This document shows, in pieces, positions 46,055 to 54,596 of a stretch of DNA of 64,000 nucleotides (its first letter is position 1; each line of letters begins with the position of its first letter). The stretch lies in the NCBI RefSeq assembly GCF_029714205.1, contig NZ_CP121648.1, positions 2,604,001 to 2,668,000 on the forward strand, written 5' to 3'. The DNA is from Methylobacterium sp. CB376. GTDB lineage: Bacteria > Pseudomonadota > Alphaproteobacteria > Rhizobiales > Beijerinckiaceae. Made by a program: the position numbers and the translations under genes. A model generated the notes under the pieces. That model had not been told where the DNA came from, made no database searches, and saw only the letters and a list, made by a program, of their open reading frames with translations.

Positions 46055-47610
46055 CCGCCACGATCTTCCTGCCCCGCGACGCCGTCGCGATCGGCCTCGG
46101 CGCCGAGCGCGTCGCCGAGGCCCTCACCCGCGCCGCGCTCGCCCGCGGCCTCGACATCCGCCTCGTGCGCACCGGCTCCCGCGGCATGGTCTGGCTGGAG
46201 CCGCTGCTCGAGGTCGAGACGCCGGAGGGGCGGATCGCCTACGGCCCGGTGCGGGCGGGCGACGTCGAATCCCTGCTCGAATCCGGCCTGCTGGCGGGCG
46301 GGGCGCATCGCCTGCGCGTCGGCCGGCCGGAGGATCACCCGTTCCTGGCCCGCCAGCAGCGGCTGACCTTCCACCGCTGCGGCGTGATCGACCCCGTCTC
46401 GGTGGCGGATTACCGGGCCCATCGCGGGTATCGGGGCCTCGCCCGGGCGCTGGAGATCGGCGCGCCGGCCACGGTCGACGCCGTCACGCTCTCGGGCCTG
46501 CGCGGCCGCGGCGGCGCCGGCTTCCCGACCGGCATCAAGTGGAACACCGTGATGCGGGCCGAGGCCGACCGCAAATACGTGGTCTGCAACGCCGACGAGG
46601 GCGATTCCGGCACCTTCGCCGACCGGATGCTGATGGAGGGCGACCCCTTCACGCTCATCGAGGGCATGACCATCGCGGGGGTCGCGGTCGGGGCGGCGCG
46701 GGGCTACATCTACCTGCGCTCCGAGTACCCGAACGCCTGCGAGACCCTGAGGGCGGCCATCGCGGCCGGCGAGCGGGCGGGCGTCCTCGGCCGGAACGTC
46801 ATGGGCTCGGGCCGGGACTTCCACCTGGAGGTCCGCCTCGGGGCCGGCGCCTACATCTGCGGGGAGGAGACCTCGCTCCTGGAGAGCCTGGAGGGCAGGC
46901 GCGGCATCGTGCGGGCCAAGCCCCCGATCCCGGCCCTCAAGGGCCTGTTCGGGCGGCCGACCCTCGTCAACAACGTGCTCTCCTTCGCGGCCGTGCCGTG
47001 GATCCTGGACCATGGCGGGGAGGCCTACGCCGCCTACGGCATGGGCCGCTCGCGCGGCACGCTGCCGATCCAGCTCGCCGGCAACGTCAGGCAGGGCGGG
47101 CTGATCGAGACCGCCTTCGGCATCACGCTGCGCGAGGTGATCGAGGATTTCGGCGGCGGCACCCGCTCGGGGCGGCCGGTCCGCGCCGCCCAGGTCGGCG
47201 GGCCCCTCGGGGCCTACTTCCCCGAGGGCCTGTTCGACACGCCGATGGATTACGAGGCCTTCGCGGCGCGGAAGGGCCTCGTCGGCCATGGCGGCGTGGT
47301 GGTGTTCGACGACAGCGTCGACATGGCCCGCCAGGCCCGCTTCGCCTTCGAGTTCTGCGCGGTCGAATCCTGCGGCAAGTGCACGCCCTGCCGGATCGGC
47401 GCGGTGCGCGGGCGCGAGACCATGGACCGGCTCCTCGCCGGCGAGGCCCCGGCCGAGCCGCTGCGCCTGATCGAGGACCTCTGCGAGGTCATGACCGACG
47501 GCTCGCTCTGCGCCATGGGCGGGCTGACGCCGGTGCCGGTGATGAGCGCCATCACCCACTTCCCCGAGGATTTCGACCGCAGCTCCCGGCTGCCGCTCGC
47601 GGCCGAGTGA
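46051..47610 (+). CDS. fdsB: NAD-dependent formate dehydrogenase beta subunit (NuoF-like)
   Basis: A 519-residue subunit from GTG 46051. The N-terminal thioredoxin-like extension is followed by the NADH/FMN domain LSGLRGRGGAGFPTGIKW, CNADEGDSGTFADR, GAGAYICGEETSLLESLEG, and the 4Fe-4S site ESCGKCTPCRIG. It reduces NAD+ using electrons from formate. Co-translated with the gamma subunit. Unlike usual operons, 175 bases with two repeat copies separate it from the alpha gene. Confidence 0.94.
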   Translation: MTATIFLPRDAVAIGLGAERVAEALTRAALARGLDIRLVRTGSRGMVWLEPLLEVETPEGRIAYGPVRAGDVESLLESGLLAGGAHRLRVGRPEDHPFLARQQRLTFHRCGVIDPVSVADYRAHRGYRGLARALEIGAPATVDAVTLSGLRGRGGAGFPTGIKWNTVMRAEADRKYVVCNADEGDSGTFADRMLMEGDPFTLIEGMTIAGVAVGAARGYIYLRSEYPNACETLRAAIAAGERAGVLGRNVMGSGRDFHLEVRLGAGAYICGEETSLLESLEGRRGIVRAKPPIPALKGLFGRPTLVNNVLSFAAVPWILDHGGEAYAAYGMGRSRGTLPIQLAGNVRQGGLIETAFGITLREVIEDFGGGTRSGRPVRAAQVGGPLGAYFPEGLFDTPMDYEAFAARKGLVGHGGVVVFDDSVDMARQARFAFEFCAVESCGKCTPCRIGAVRGRETMDRLLAGEAPAEPLRLIEDLCEVMTDGSLCAMGGLTPVPVMSAITHFPEDFDRSSRLPLAAE

Positions 47611-47612
47611 TC

Positions 47613-47765
47613 CGTCGTCCGGACGATCACCTCCGGACAACGTCTGACACCCCCGCGCGGCGCCTGAGCGACGCCGACATCCGCATGGCGAAGCAATCGG
47701 TCGGATCACGAGCCCGCGCGGCGCCTGAGCGAAGCCGATCTCCGCCTTGCGAAGCAATCAACCGG
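47613..47765 (-). repeat. Dispersed repeat, family 1 (two tandem copies) with hairpin, inside the fds operon
   Basis: Copy 4 (about 47652-47707) and copy 5 (about 47713-47765) are direct repeats of about 55 bases, each containing CCGCGCGGCGCCTGAGCGA and GCGAAGCAATC. An 11-bp stem with one mismatch (47613-47623 with 47632-47642) lies on the same side as hairpins at the other copies. The whole block fills the gap between the beta stop and the alpha start, leaving the AAGAGGCGTCCC ribosome site intact. Confidence 0.75.
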
Positions 47766-47785
47766 AAATCCTGAAGAGGCGTCCC

Positions 47786-50644
47786 ATGCCGCTGATCAAG
47801 GAAATCGACTACGGCACCCCGATCCGCGTGGCCGAGAAGACCGTCACGCTGACGATCGACGGTGAGCGCGTCACGGTCCCGGCCGGCACCTCGGTGATGG
47901 CCGCCGCCGTGACGGCCGGGACCCAAATCCCGAAGCTCTGCGCCACCGACAGCCTGGAGCCCTTCGGCTCCTGCCGCCTGTGCCTCGTCGAGATCGAGGG
48001 GCGGCGCGGCACGCCCGCCTCCTGCACCACCCCGGCCGAGGACGGCATGGTGGTCCGCACCCAGTCGGACAAGCTCGCCCGGCTGCGCAAGGGGGTGATG
48101 GAGCTCTAGATCTCCGACCATCCCCTCGACTGCCTGACCTGCGCGGCCAACGGCGACTGCGAATTGCAGGACATGGCCGGCGCGGTGGGGCTGCGCGAGG
48201 TCCGCTACGAGGAGGGGGCGAACCACGTCGCCAAGTCCTCCGACCTCTACCTGCCGAAGGACGAGTCGAACCCCTACTTCACCTACGACCCGGCGAAGTG
48301 CATCGTCTGCAACCGCTGCGTCCGGGCCTGCGAGGAGGTGCAGGGCACCTTCGCGCTCACCATCGCGGGCCGCGGCTTCGACTCGCGCGTCGCGGCGGGG
48401 CCGACGACCTTCTTCGAGTCGGAATGCGTGTCCTGCGGCGCCTGCGTGCAGGCCTGCCCGACCGCCACGCTCACCGAGAAGTCGGTCATCGCGCACGGCC
48501 AGCCCGAGCACGCGGCCGTGACGACCTGCGCCTATTGCGGCGTGGGCTGCGCCTTCAAGGCCGAGATGCAGGGCACCCGCGTGGTGCGCATGGTCCCCTC
48601 CAAGGACGGCAAGGCCAACGAGGGCCATTCCTGCGTCAAGGGCCGCTTCGCCTACGGCTACGCCACCCACCGCGACCGCATCACCAAGCCGATGATCCGC
48701 GAGCGGATCACCGATCCCTGGCGCGAGGTGACCTGGGAGGAGGCGATCGCCCGCGCCGCCTCCGAGTTCAAGCGCATCCAGGCCCGGTACGGCCGCGACG
48801 CGGTCGGCGGCATCACCTCCTCGCGCTGCACCAACGAGGAGGCCTACCTCGTCCAGAAGCTGGTGCGCGCGGCCTTCGGCAACAACAACGTCGATACCTG
48901 CGCGCGGGTCTGCCACTCGCCGACCGGCTACGGGCTCAAGACCACGCTGGGCACCTCGGCCGGCACGCAGGACTTCAAGTCGGTCGAGGCCGCCGACGTG
49001 ATCCTGGTGGTCGGCGCCAACCCGACCGACGGGCACCCGGTCTTCGGCTCGCGGATGAAGAAGCGGCTGCGCCAGGGCGCCAAGCTGATCGTGGCCGATC
49101 CGCGCCGGATCGACCTCGTGAAGTCGCCCCACATCCGGGCCGACTACCACCTGCCGCTCAGGCCCGGCTCCAACGTCGCCTTCGTCAACGCGATGGCGCA
49201 CGTGATCGTCACCGAGGGGCTGGTGGACGAGGCCTACGTGCGCGCGCGCTGCGACCTCGTCGATTTCGAGGTCTGGGCGCGGTTCGTGGCCGAGGCGCGC
49301 CACGCGCCCGAGGTGGTCGGGCCGATGATCGGCGTCGATCCGGCGGACCTGCGGGGGGCCGCCCGGCTCTACGCGACCGGCGGGGCCGCGGCGATCTATT
49401 ACGGCCTCGGCGTCACCGAGCACAGCCAGGGCTCGACGATGGTGATGGGCCTCGCCAACCTGGCGATGGCGACCGGCAACATCGGCAAGCCCGGCGCGGG
49501 CGTGAACCCGCTGCGCGGGCAGAACAACGTGCAGGGCTCCTGCGACATGGGCTCGTTCCCGCACGAGCTCTCGGGCTACCGGCACGTCTCGGACGACGCC
49601 ACCCGCGAGACCTTCGAGGCCCTCTGGGGCGCGCGCCTGTCGCCGGAGCCGGGCCTGCGCATCACCAACATGCTCGACGAGGCGGTCGGCGGCGGCTTCA
49701 AGGGCCTCTACATCCAGGGCGAGGACATCGCCCAGTCGGATCCCGACACGCACCACGTCACGGCCGGCCTCCGGGCGATGGAGTGCATCGTCGTCCAGGA
49801 CCTGTTCCTGAACGAGACCGCGAAGTACGCCCACGTCTTCCTGCCGGGCGCCTCGTTCCTGGAGAAGGACGGCACCTTCACCAATGCCGAGCGGCGCATC
49901 AGCCGGGTGCGCAGGGTGATGCCGCCGCTCGGGGGCTACGCCGATTGGGAGGGCACGGTGATGCTCTCGAACGCCCTCGGCTATCCGATGCGCTACGAGC
50001 ACCCGTCCGAGATCATGGACGAGATCGCCCGGCTCACCCCGAGCTTCGCGGGGGTCTCCTACGCGCGGCTGGAGGAACTCGGCTCGATCCAGTGGCCCTG
50101 CGACGCGCAGGCGCCCGAGGGCACGCCGATGATGCATGTCGACCGCTTCGTGCGCGGCCTCGGGAAGTTCATGATCACCGAGTTCGTGCCCACCGACGAG
50201 CGGACGACCGCCAAGTACCCGCTGATCCTCACCACCGGCCGGATCCTCAGCCAGTACAATGTCGGGGCGCAGACCCGGCGCACCCACAATTCGCGCTGGC
50301 ACGAGGAGGACGTGCTGGAGATCCACCCCTTCGACGCCGAGACCCGCGGCATCGTGGACGGGGACCTGGTGGCGCTGGAGAGCCGCTCGGGCGACATCGC
50401 CCTGCGGGCCCGCGTCACCGAGCGGATGCAGCCGGGCATCGTCTACACGACCTTCCACCACGCCAAGACCGGCGCCAACGTGATCACCACCGACTATTCG
50501 GACTGGGCCACCAACTGCCCGGAATACAAGGTGACGGCGGTGCAGGTCCGGCGTACGAACCGGCCCTCCGATTGGCAGGCCCGGTTCTATGAGGAAGACA
50601 TCTCCCTCACCCGCATCGCCCAAAGCCTCGATGCGGCCGAGTAG
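47786..50644 (+). pseudogene. fdsA: NAD-dependent formate dehydrogenase alpha subunit, interrupted by an in-frame TAG
   Basis: One frame from ATG 47786 to TAG 50644 (952 codons) encodes a NuoG/FdhF-like molybdopterin (Mo or W) catalytic subunit. Domains: N-terminal 2Fe-2S (CATDSLEPFGSCRLCLVEIEG, shown by its cysteines), a DCLTCAANGDCELQ site, two 4Fe-4S motifs (CIVCNRCVRAC and CVSCGACVQACP), CAYCGVGCAFKAEMQ, and the active-site cysteine in ARVCHSPTGYG, so no selenocysteine. The TAG at 48107-48109 lies between GVMEL and ISDHPLDCL, where homologues have Tyr (TAC to TAG is one change). The frame is otherwise perfect. If the stop is real, only 107 residues are made and the enzyme is lost, unless the codon is read through. 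Confidence 0.9.
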
Positions 50645-51482
50645 CGGCGGCGACGCGGCGGCCGAGACGGCCTCCCGCGTCCCGACCCTGGTCGTCGCCT
50701 ACGACGATCGCGCGGCGCGGGAGGACACCCGCCCGCTCGCCGTCGAGATGCCGGTCAACGTGATCTACGGCAGCGTGCCCTACGCGGTGATGATGACCAC
50801 CCCCGCCGACCTCGTGGACTTCGCCTACGGGTTCAGCCTGACCGAGGGCATCGTGCGCGGCGCCGAGGAGATCCGCGGCGCCGCGGTCGAGCCGGGGGAG
50901 GGGGGCCTGCGGCTGCTGGTCGACCTCGCGCCGGGGCGGCTGCGCGAGCACCTCGCGCGCAAGCGCGCCATGAGCGGGCGCACGGGCTGCGGCGTCTGCG
51001 GCATCGACGACCTCGCCGACATCCCGCGGGCCGAGGCGCGGCCCGAGGCAGGGGTGCGGGTGGGGATCGGGGCGGTGGCGCGGGCGCTCGTCGCCCTCGA
51101 CGGGCAGCAGGTCCTCAACCGCGAGACGCGGGCGGTCCACGCGGCGGCCTGGGCGGATCTCGACGGGGAGATCCTGGCCGTGCGCGAGGATGTCGGCCGC
51201 CACAACGCCCTCGACAAGCTGATCGGCGCGCTGATGCGGGCCGGCACCGACCCGGCGGCGGGGTTCCTGGTCATCACCAGCCGCTGCTCCTTCGAGATGG
51301 CCGAGAAGGCGGCGAGCTTCGGCGCTGCGGTACTCGTGGCGATCTCGGCGCCGACCTCGCTGGCGGTCGAGCGCGCCCGGGCCAACGGCCTCACCCTCGC
51401 GGCGATCGCCCGCCGCGACACCGTCACGATCTTCACGAGGCCCGAGCGCCTCGTCCTCGCGCCACCGGAGGAGACCGCATGA
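50631..51482 (+). CDS. fdhD: Formate dehydrogenase accessory sulfurtransferase FdhD
   Basis: A 283-residue protein (from ATG 50631, overlapping the end of the alpha gene by 14 bases). It contains VNVIYGSVPYAVMMTTPADLVDFAYGFSL (first dozen residues diagnostic), the sulfur-transfer cysteine loop GRTGCGVCGIDD, HAAAWADLDGEI, REDVGRHNALDKLIG and SRCSFEMAEKAA. It transfers sulfur from a desulfurase to the molybdopterin cofactor of the alpha subunit. The next gene overlaps by four bases. Confidence 0.94.
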   Translation: MRPSSGGDAAAETASRVPTLVVAYDDRAAREDTRPLAVEMPVNVIYGSVPYAVMMTTPADLVDFAYGFSLTEGIVRGAEEIRGAAVEPGEGGLRLLVDLAPGRLREHLARKRAMSGRTGCGVCGIDDLADIPRAEARPEAGVRVGIGAVARALVALDGQQVLNRETRAVHAAAWADLDGEILAVREDVGRHNALDKLIGALMRAGTDPAAGFLVITSRCSFEMAEKAASFGAAVLVAISAPTSLAVERARANGLTLAAIARRDTVTIFTRPERLVLAPPEETA

Positions 51483-51721
51483 GCGCCGCCGACCAGACCG
51501 CGAAGCTGATCCGCATGGCGAACCAGATCGCCACCTTCTTCCATCCCTACCCGGAGGAGGAGGCGGTCGCGGGCATCGCCAGGCACGTCAAGGATTTCTG
51601 GACGCCGAAGATGCGCGACGCGCTGGCGGCCGCCTGCGCGGACGGCGCGGCCGGCCTCGATCCGCTGGTGCTGCGGGCCTTCGGCGCCGCCCCGCGGGAC
51701 GCGCAGCCGCGGGCGGCGTAG
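51479..51721 (+). CDS. fdsD: Formate dehydrogenase delta subunit
   Basis: An 80-residue protein: KLIRMANQIATFFHPYPEEEAVAGIARHVKDFW (the MANQIATFF and HVKDFW parts are diagnostic), followed by a short helical end KMRDALAAA. This matches FdsD, the small helical delta subunit of NAD-dependent formate dehydrogenases. The ATG overlaps the fdhD stop (ATGA). Last gene of the operon. Confidence 0.9.
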   Translation: MSAADQTAKLIRMANQIATFFHPYPEEEAVAGIARHVKDFWTPKMRDALAAACADGAAGLDPLVLRAFGAAPRDAQPRAA

Positions 51722-51817
51722 CCCGGCGCCGCCCACCCGTCTCACCGGCCCCGGATGCGGACGCGCCGGGCCGTCGACCCTCGCGAACGGCCGCGACCGA
51801 GCCGACGGCTTGGGCAT

Positions 51818-51872
51818 ACCATCGCCTTGGCGACGCTTCGGGACCGGACCCGACGCTCGTGGGACATGACCC
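51818..51872 (-). repeat. Dispersed repeat, family 3 (copy 2)
   Basis: On the minus strand this reads GGTCATGTC, GAGCG and CGTCGCCAAG with the spacing seen at 9791-9838. It lies in the 227-base gap between fdsD and cas2. No cas1 remnant could be recognised in that gap in any frame. Confidence 0.45.
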
Positions 51873-51948
51873 GCGGTCTCGTATCTCGGCGCGTCGGCCG
51901 CTTCCTCGCCCGGGTCGAGGGGCCGCGCACCGGGAACGTGCTGCCGCG

Positions 51949-52233
51949 GTGCTCATTCCTTCCGGCGTGAACGCCCGGGCGCCGGCCGGGCGCAGCCGGC
52001 TGCGCCGCGTGGCCCGTGCCTGCCTCGACGTGGGGCAGCCTGTGCAGAACTCGGTCTTCGCGTGCGAGGTCGACCCGGCCCAGTGGATGGCCCTGCGCGA
52101 CCGACGCGTCGGGCTGGTCGACCCGCAGCGCGAGTCCCTGCGCTTCGACCGTCTCGGTGCCGAGGGGCGACGGCGCACCGCGCATGTCGGCGCCAAGCCC
52201 ATCCCGGATCTCGACGGGCCGCTCGTCTTCTGA
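51949..52233 (+). CDS. cas2: Cas2-like protein, type I-C group, diverged N-terminus
   Basis: A 94-residue protein from GTG 51949. LRRVARACLDVGQPVQNSVFACEVDPAQW (the VGQPVQNSVFACEVD block is diagnostic) and the end HVGAKPIPDLDGPLVF match type I-C Cas2 closely. The N-terminus reads LIPSGVNARAPAG where Cas2 usually has a strand ending SYDVN; the metal-binding aspartate is replaced and about two residues are missing. It ends 181 bases before the first CRISPR repeat, the normal position of cas2 in I-C loci. No cas1, cas4, cas7, cas8c, cas5 or cas3 is seen on either side, so it is probably a relic or a decaying gene. Confidence 0.72.
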   Translation: MLIPSGVNARAPAGRSRLRRVARACLDVGQPVQNSVFACEVDPAQWMALRDRRVGLVDPQRESLRFDRLGAEGRRRTAHVGAKPIPDLDGPLVF

Positions 52234-52414
52234 GGCGCGCGAACCGCAAGCGCCCAGGCGTCCTCCGGACGGTTCGCGCAGGACGTAACGCGCTGACCAA
52301 CCAAGCCGATCAGGATCGCGCTCTCCACCCCGCGGGCCGCCGCACGCCGCTGTCCGGCCGGTTCGCGCGAACGGCCGGAATTGCGCTGATCCCGCCGTTG
52401 GTTAGAGTGGCGCC
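52234..52414 (+). promoter_or_regulatory. CRISPR leader
   Basis: The 181 bases between the cas2 stop and the first repeat contain CGGTTCGCGC twice (about 52269 and 52360) and a GTTGGTTAGAGT stretch close to the first repeat that could serve as the array's promoter. Leader at this end agrees with the degenerate repeat at the opposite end. Confidence 0.5.
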
Positions 52415-52970
52415 ATCGCCCCCTCGCGGGGGCGCGGATTGAAACGTGCACGATACGACCGGCATGGGGGCGGGTGACGCATCGCCCCCTCGCGGGGGCG
52501 CGGATTGAAACTGTCTCCGTCCGCCTACAACGGGTTGATCACCCGATCGCCCCCTCGCGGGGGCGCGGATTGAAACTTGCTGCGGCCTTGATCGTCATTC
52601 GATCCTGGCATCGCCCCCTCGCGGGGGCGCGGATTGAAACGTCACGCATTGGATGCCCGTCCCTGAACCGCCGCCATCGCCCCCTCGCGGGGGCGCGGAT
52701 TGAAACTGAGCATGACGGCATCGCTTCAGACACCCTCCGAGGATCGCCCCCTCGCGGGGGCGCGGATTGAAACCGCTACGAGGAGCTCAATCAGTTCATT
52801 ATGGCCGGATCGCCCCCTCGCGGGGGCGCGGATTGAAACAACGCAAGCGCGACGCCGGTTCGACTTCGGCTTTATCGCCCCCTAGCGGGGGCGCGGATTG
52901 AAACCAGTCGTACCAGACCTCGGGCGGGCGGCTGCCGAGATCGCCCCCTCGCGGGGGCGCGGATTGATAA
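52415..52970 (+). CRISPR. CRISPR array, type I-C-like repeats (9 repeats, 8 spacers)
   Basis: Nine 31-base repeats begin at 52415, 52481, 52546, 52610, 52676, 52743, 52809, 52874 and 52940. Each starts ATCGCCCCCTCGCGGGGGCG and ends CGGATTGAAAC, with an internal CGCCCCC/GGGGGCG palindrome and the ATTGAAAC tail common to type I-C repeats. Spacers are 33-36 bases, all different. Repeat 8 has one change (TCGC to TAGC). Repeat 9 ends ATTGATAA, marking the leader-distal end. The array reads away from cas2. No spacer was seen to match elsewhere in the window by eye. Confidence 0.97.
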
Positions 52971-53229
52971 AGTAGCTTGGGCCGAGTGGCGCCCGCTCAC
53001 CGGGGCCGCCCTCGCGCGGGCAGGGCAGCCAAATCGGGCGAGCGGCATTGGACGGGAGGGGTGAAGACAGACTCAGGGAGCGGCGCGACGAGCCGGAGCG
53101 CCGCCCATGAGGCCTCCGCCCATGAGCCTCACGCTCCGCCGCAAGGTCGCCGGAGGGGACCCCGCAACCATCCCCGACCCCGCTCCCCGTCACCCTCGAT
53201 GCGGAACCCCGGGGCCAGGACCGTCGCCG

Positions 53230-53766
53230 TCACGCCCCGCGGCCCGGCAGCATCCGGCGCAGCGTCGCGTCGCGGCGCACGAAGTGGTGATGCAGGGCGG
53301 CGCCGACGTGGATCGCCACCACGGTGACCAGCAGGAAGGCCGCCGCCACGTGGACGGAGAGGATCTTCTCGCCGACCGGCATCCCGCCCGAGATCGGCAG
53401 CGTGACCGGGACCGCACCGAACCACTCCACCGGCGCGCAGCAGGCGGAGGTGCCGGCCCAGCCGAGGAGCGGCACCAGCAGGATCAGCCCGTAGAGCGCG
53501 AGGTGCGAGGCGCGCGCCGCCCGCCGCTGCCAGGCCGGCAGCCCCGGCACCAATCCGGGCGCGCCGCGCGAGACCCGCACCAGCACGCGGGCGAGGATCA
53601 GCGCCAGCGCCGTCAGCCCGAACGACTTGTGCAGCTCGAACAGCCGGTTCTGCAGTTCCCCCTCGCCGATGTTGGTCATCACGATCGCGACCGGGACGAG
53701 GCCGAAGATCAGCGCCGCGATCGTCCAGTGCAGGAATTTCTGGGCCGCGGAGTAGCGGGACGGCAT
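53230..53766 (-). CDS. Cytochrome b561 family protein
   Basis: A 178-residue four-helix membrane cytochrome: KFLHWTIAALIFGLVPVAIV with the first heme histidine, LFELHKSFGLTALALI, a third helix with HLALYGLILLVPLLGW, and a fourth with ILSVHVAAAFLLVTVVAIHVGAAL. Paired histidines in helices 1 and 4 fit a di-heme b561 of the YodB/CybB type. It may act as a quinol:superoxide or other electron carrier in the inner membrane. ATG 53766 follows GGGGAGAGCC. It lies 11 bases after the RibD-like gene on the same strand. Confidence 0.9.
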   Translation of the reverse strand: MPSRYSAAQKFLHWTIAALIFGLVPVAIVMTNIGEGELQNRLFELHKSFGLTALALILARVLVRVSRGAPGLVPGLPAWQRRAARASHLALYGLILLVPLLGWAGTSACCAPVEWFGAVPVTLPISGGMPVGEKILSVHVAAAFLLVTVVAIHVGAALHHHFVRRDATLRRMLPGRGA

Positions 53767-53777
53767 CGGCTCTCCCC

Positions 53778-54509
53778 TCAGGTCTCGGCGCAGCGGCGCA
53801 GGTCGCAGTCGAACAGCACGTCGCCGTCGCAGAGCAGGTAGCTGCGGGTCGCCGGCCGCAAGGCCTCGCGCAGGGCGGCGATCGGCCGCAGGTCGAGGCC
53901 GGGGCGGCCGGAGCCGAGCAGCAGCGGCGCCACCATCACGTGGAGCCGGTCGATCGCCCCCGCGTCGATGAAGGCCGAGATCGTCCGCGCGCCGCCCTCG
54001 ATCAGGATCCTGGCGAAGCCGAGCCGGCCGAGGGCCGCGATCACCGCCCGGGGCGGGAAGGGCGAGGGCTCCTCCATGCGCAGGACCTCGACCCCCGGCG
54101 GCACCCGCGCCTGCGGCCCGCAGACCAGGATGCGGCGCGCCCCGTCCTCCCGCAGGCACTGCGCGCCGGGCGGGATCCGTCCGGCCGGGTCGATGATCAC
54201 CCGGGCGGGACTGTGCCCCGGAACCCGGCGCACGGTCAGCAGGGGATCGTCCGCCAGCACGGTGCCGATCCCGACCACGATCGCGTCCACGTGGGCGCGC
54301 AGGCGGTGGAGATGGTCGAGCGCGGCCCCCCGGTTGATGTATTTCGAGTCGCCCGACAGGGTCGCGATGCGCCCGTCGAGGGATTGACCAAGCTGGGCAA
54401 TCACGAAAGGTTGAACGGTGGAACCTTCCGACAGGGGCGAGAAAAGCGTGGCCGCCACCCCATCTGTGCCCTGGCCCGCGCCGAGCCCCGTCCAGGGCTG
54501 CGCGGCCAT
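53778..54509 (-). CDS. RibD C-terminal domain reductase
   Basis: A 243-residue RibD-C/dihydrofolate-reductase-fold protein: PFVIAQLGQSLDGRIATLSGDSKYINR, VDAIVVGIGTVLADDPLLTVR, ILIEGGARTISAFIDAGAIDR and VMVAPLLLGSG (short parts diagnostic). No N-terminal deaminase domain. It could reduce the pyrimidine intermediate of riboflavin synthesis, and its divergent neighbour is a RibA-like protein, which supports a shared flavin-related pathway. Start is ATG 54509 after AGAGGGATGG. Confidence 0.86.
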   Translation of the reverse strand: MAAQPWTGLGAGQGTDGVAATLFSPLSEGSTVQPFVIAQLGQSLDGRIATLSGDSKYINRGAALDHLHRLRAHVDAIVVGIGTVLADDPLLTVRRVPGHSPARVIIDPAGRIPPGAQCLREDGARRILVCGPQARVPPGVEVLRMEEPSPFPPRAVIAALGRLGFARILIEGGARTISAFIDAGAIDRLHVMVAPLLLGSGRPGLDLRPIAALREALRPATRSYLLCDGDVLFDCDLRRCAET

Positions 54510-54596
54510 CCATCCCTCTCCTGCGTCATCCACCCCGGCCTTCATCACGATCTCCCGACGCGGTTCGGTCCCGGGCGGCACGTCCACGAGTTGCTG

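Noticed and set aside
48107..48109. Pyrrolysine as an explanation for the internal TAG codons
   Set aside because: TAG is used as an ordinary stop at several genes here, neither protein is a methylamine methyltransferase, and no pyl gene is in the window.
51722..51948. A possible cas1 remnant upstream of cas2
   Set aside because: No frame on either strand resembles Cas1 C-terminal motifs; only a family 3 repeat was found.
52474..52770. A repetitive peptide with RPLAGARIET units
   Set aside because: This is the CRISPR array translated; the spacing follows repeats and spacers.
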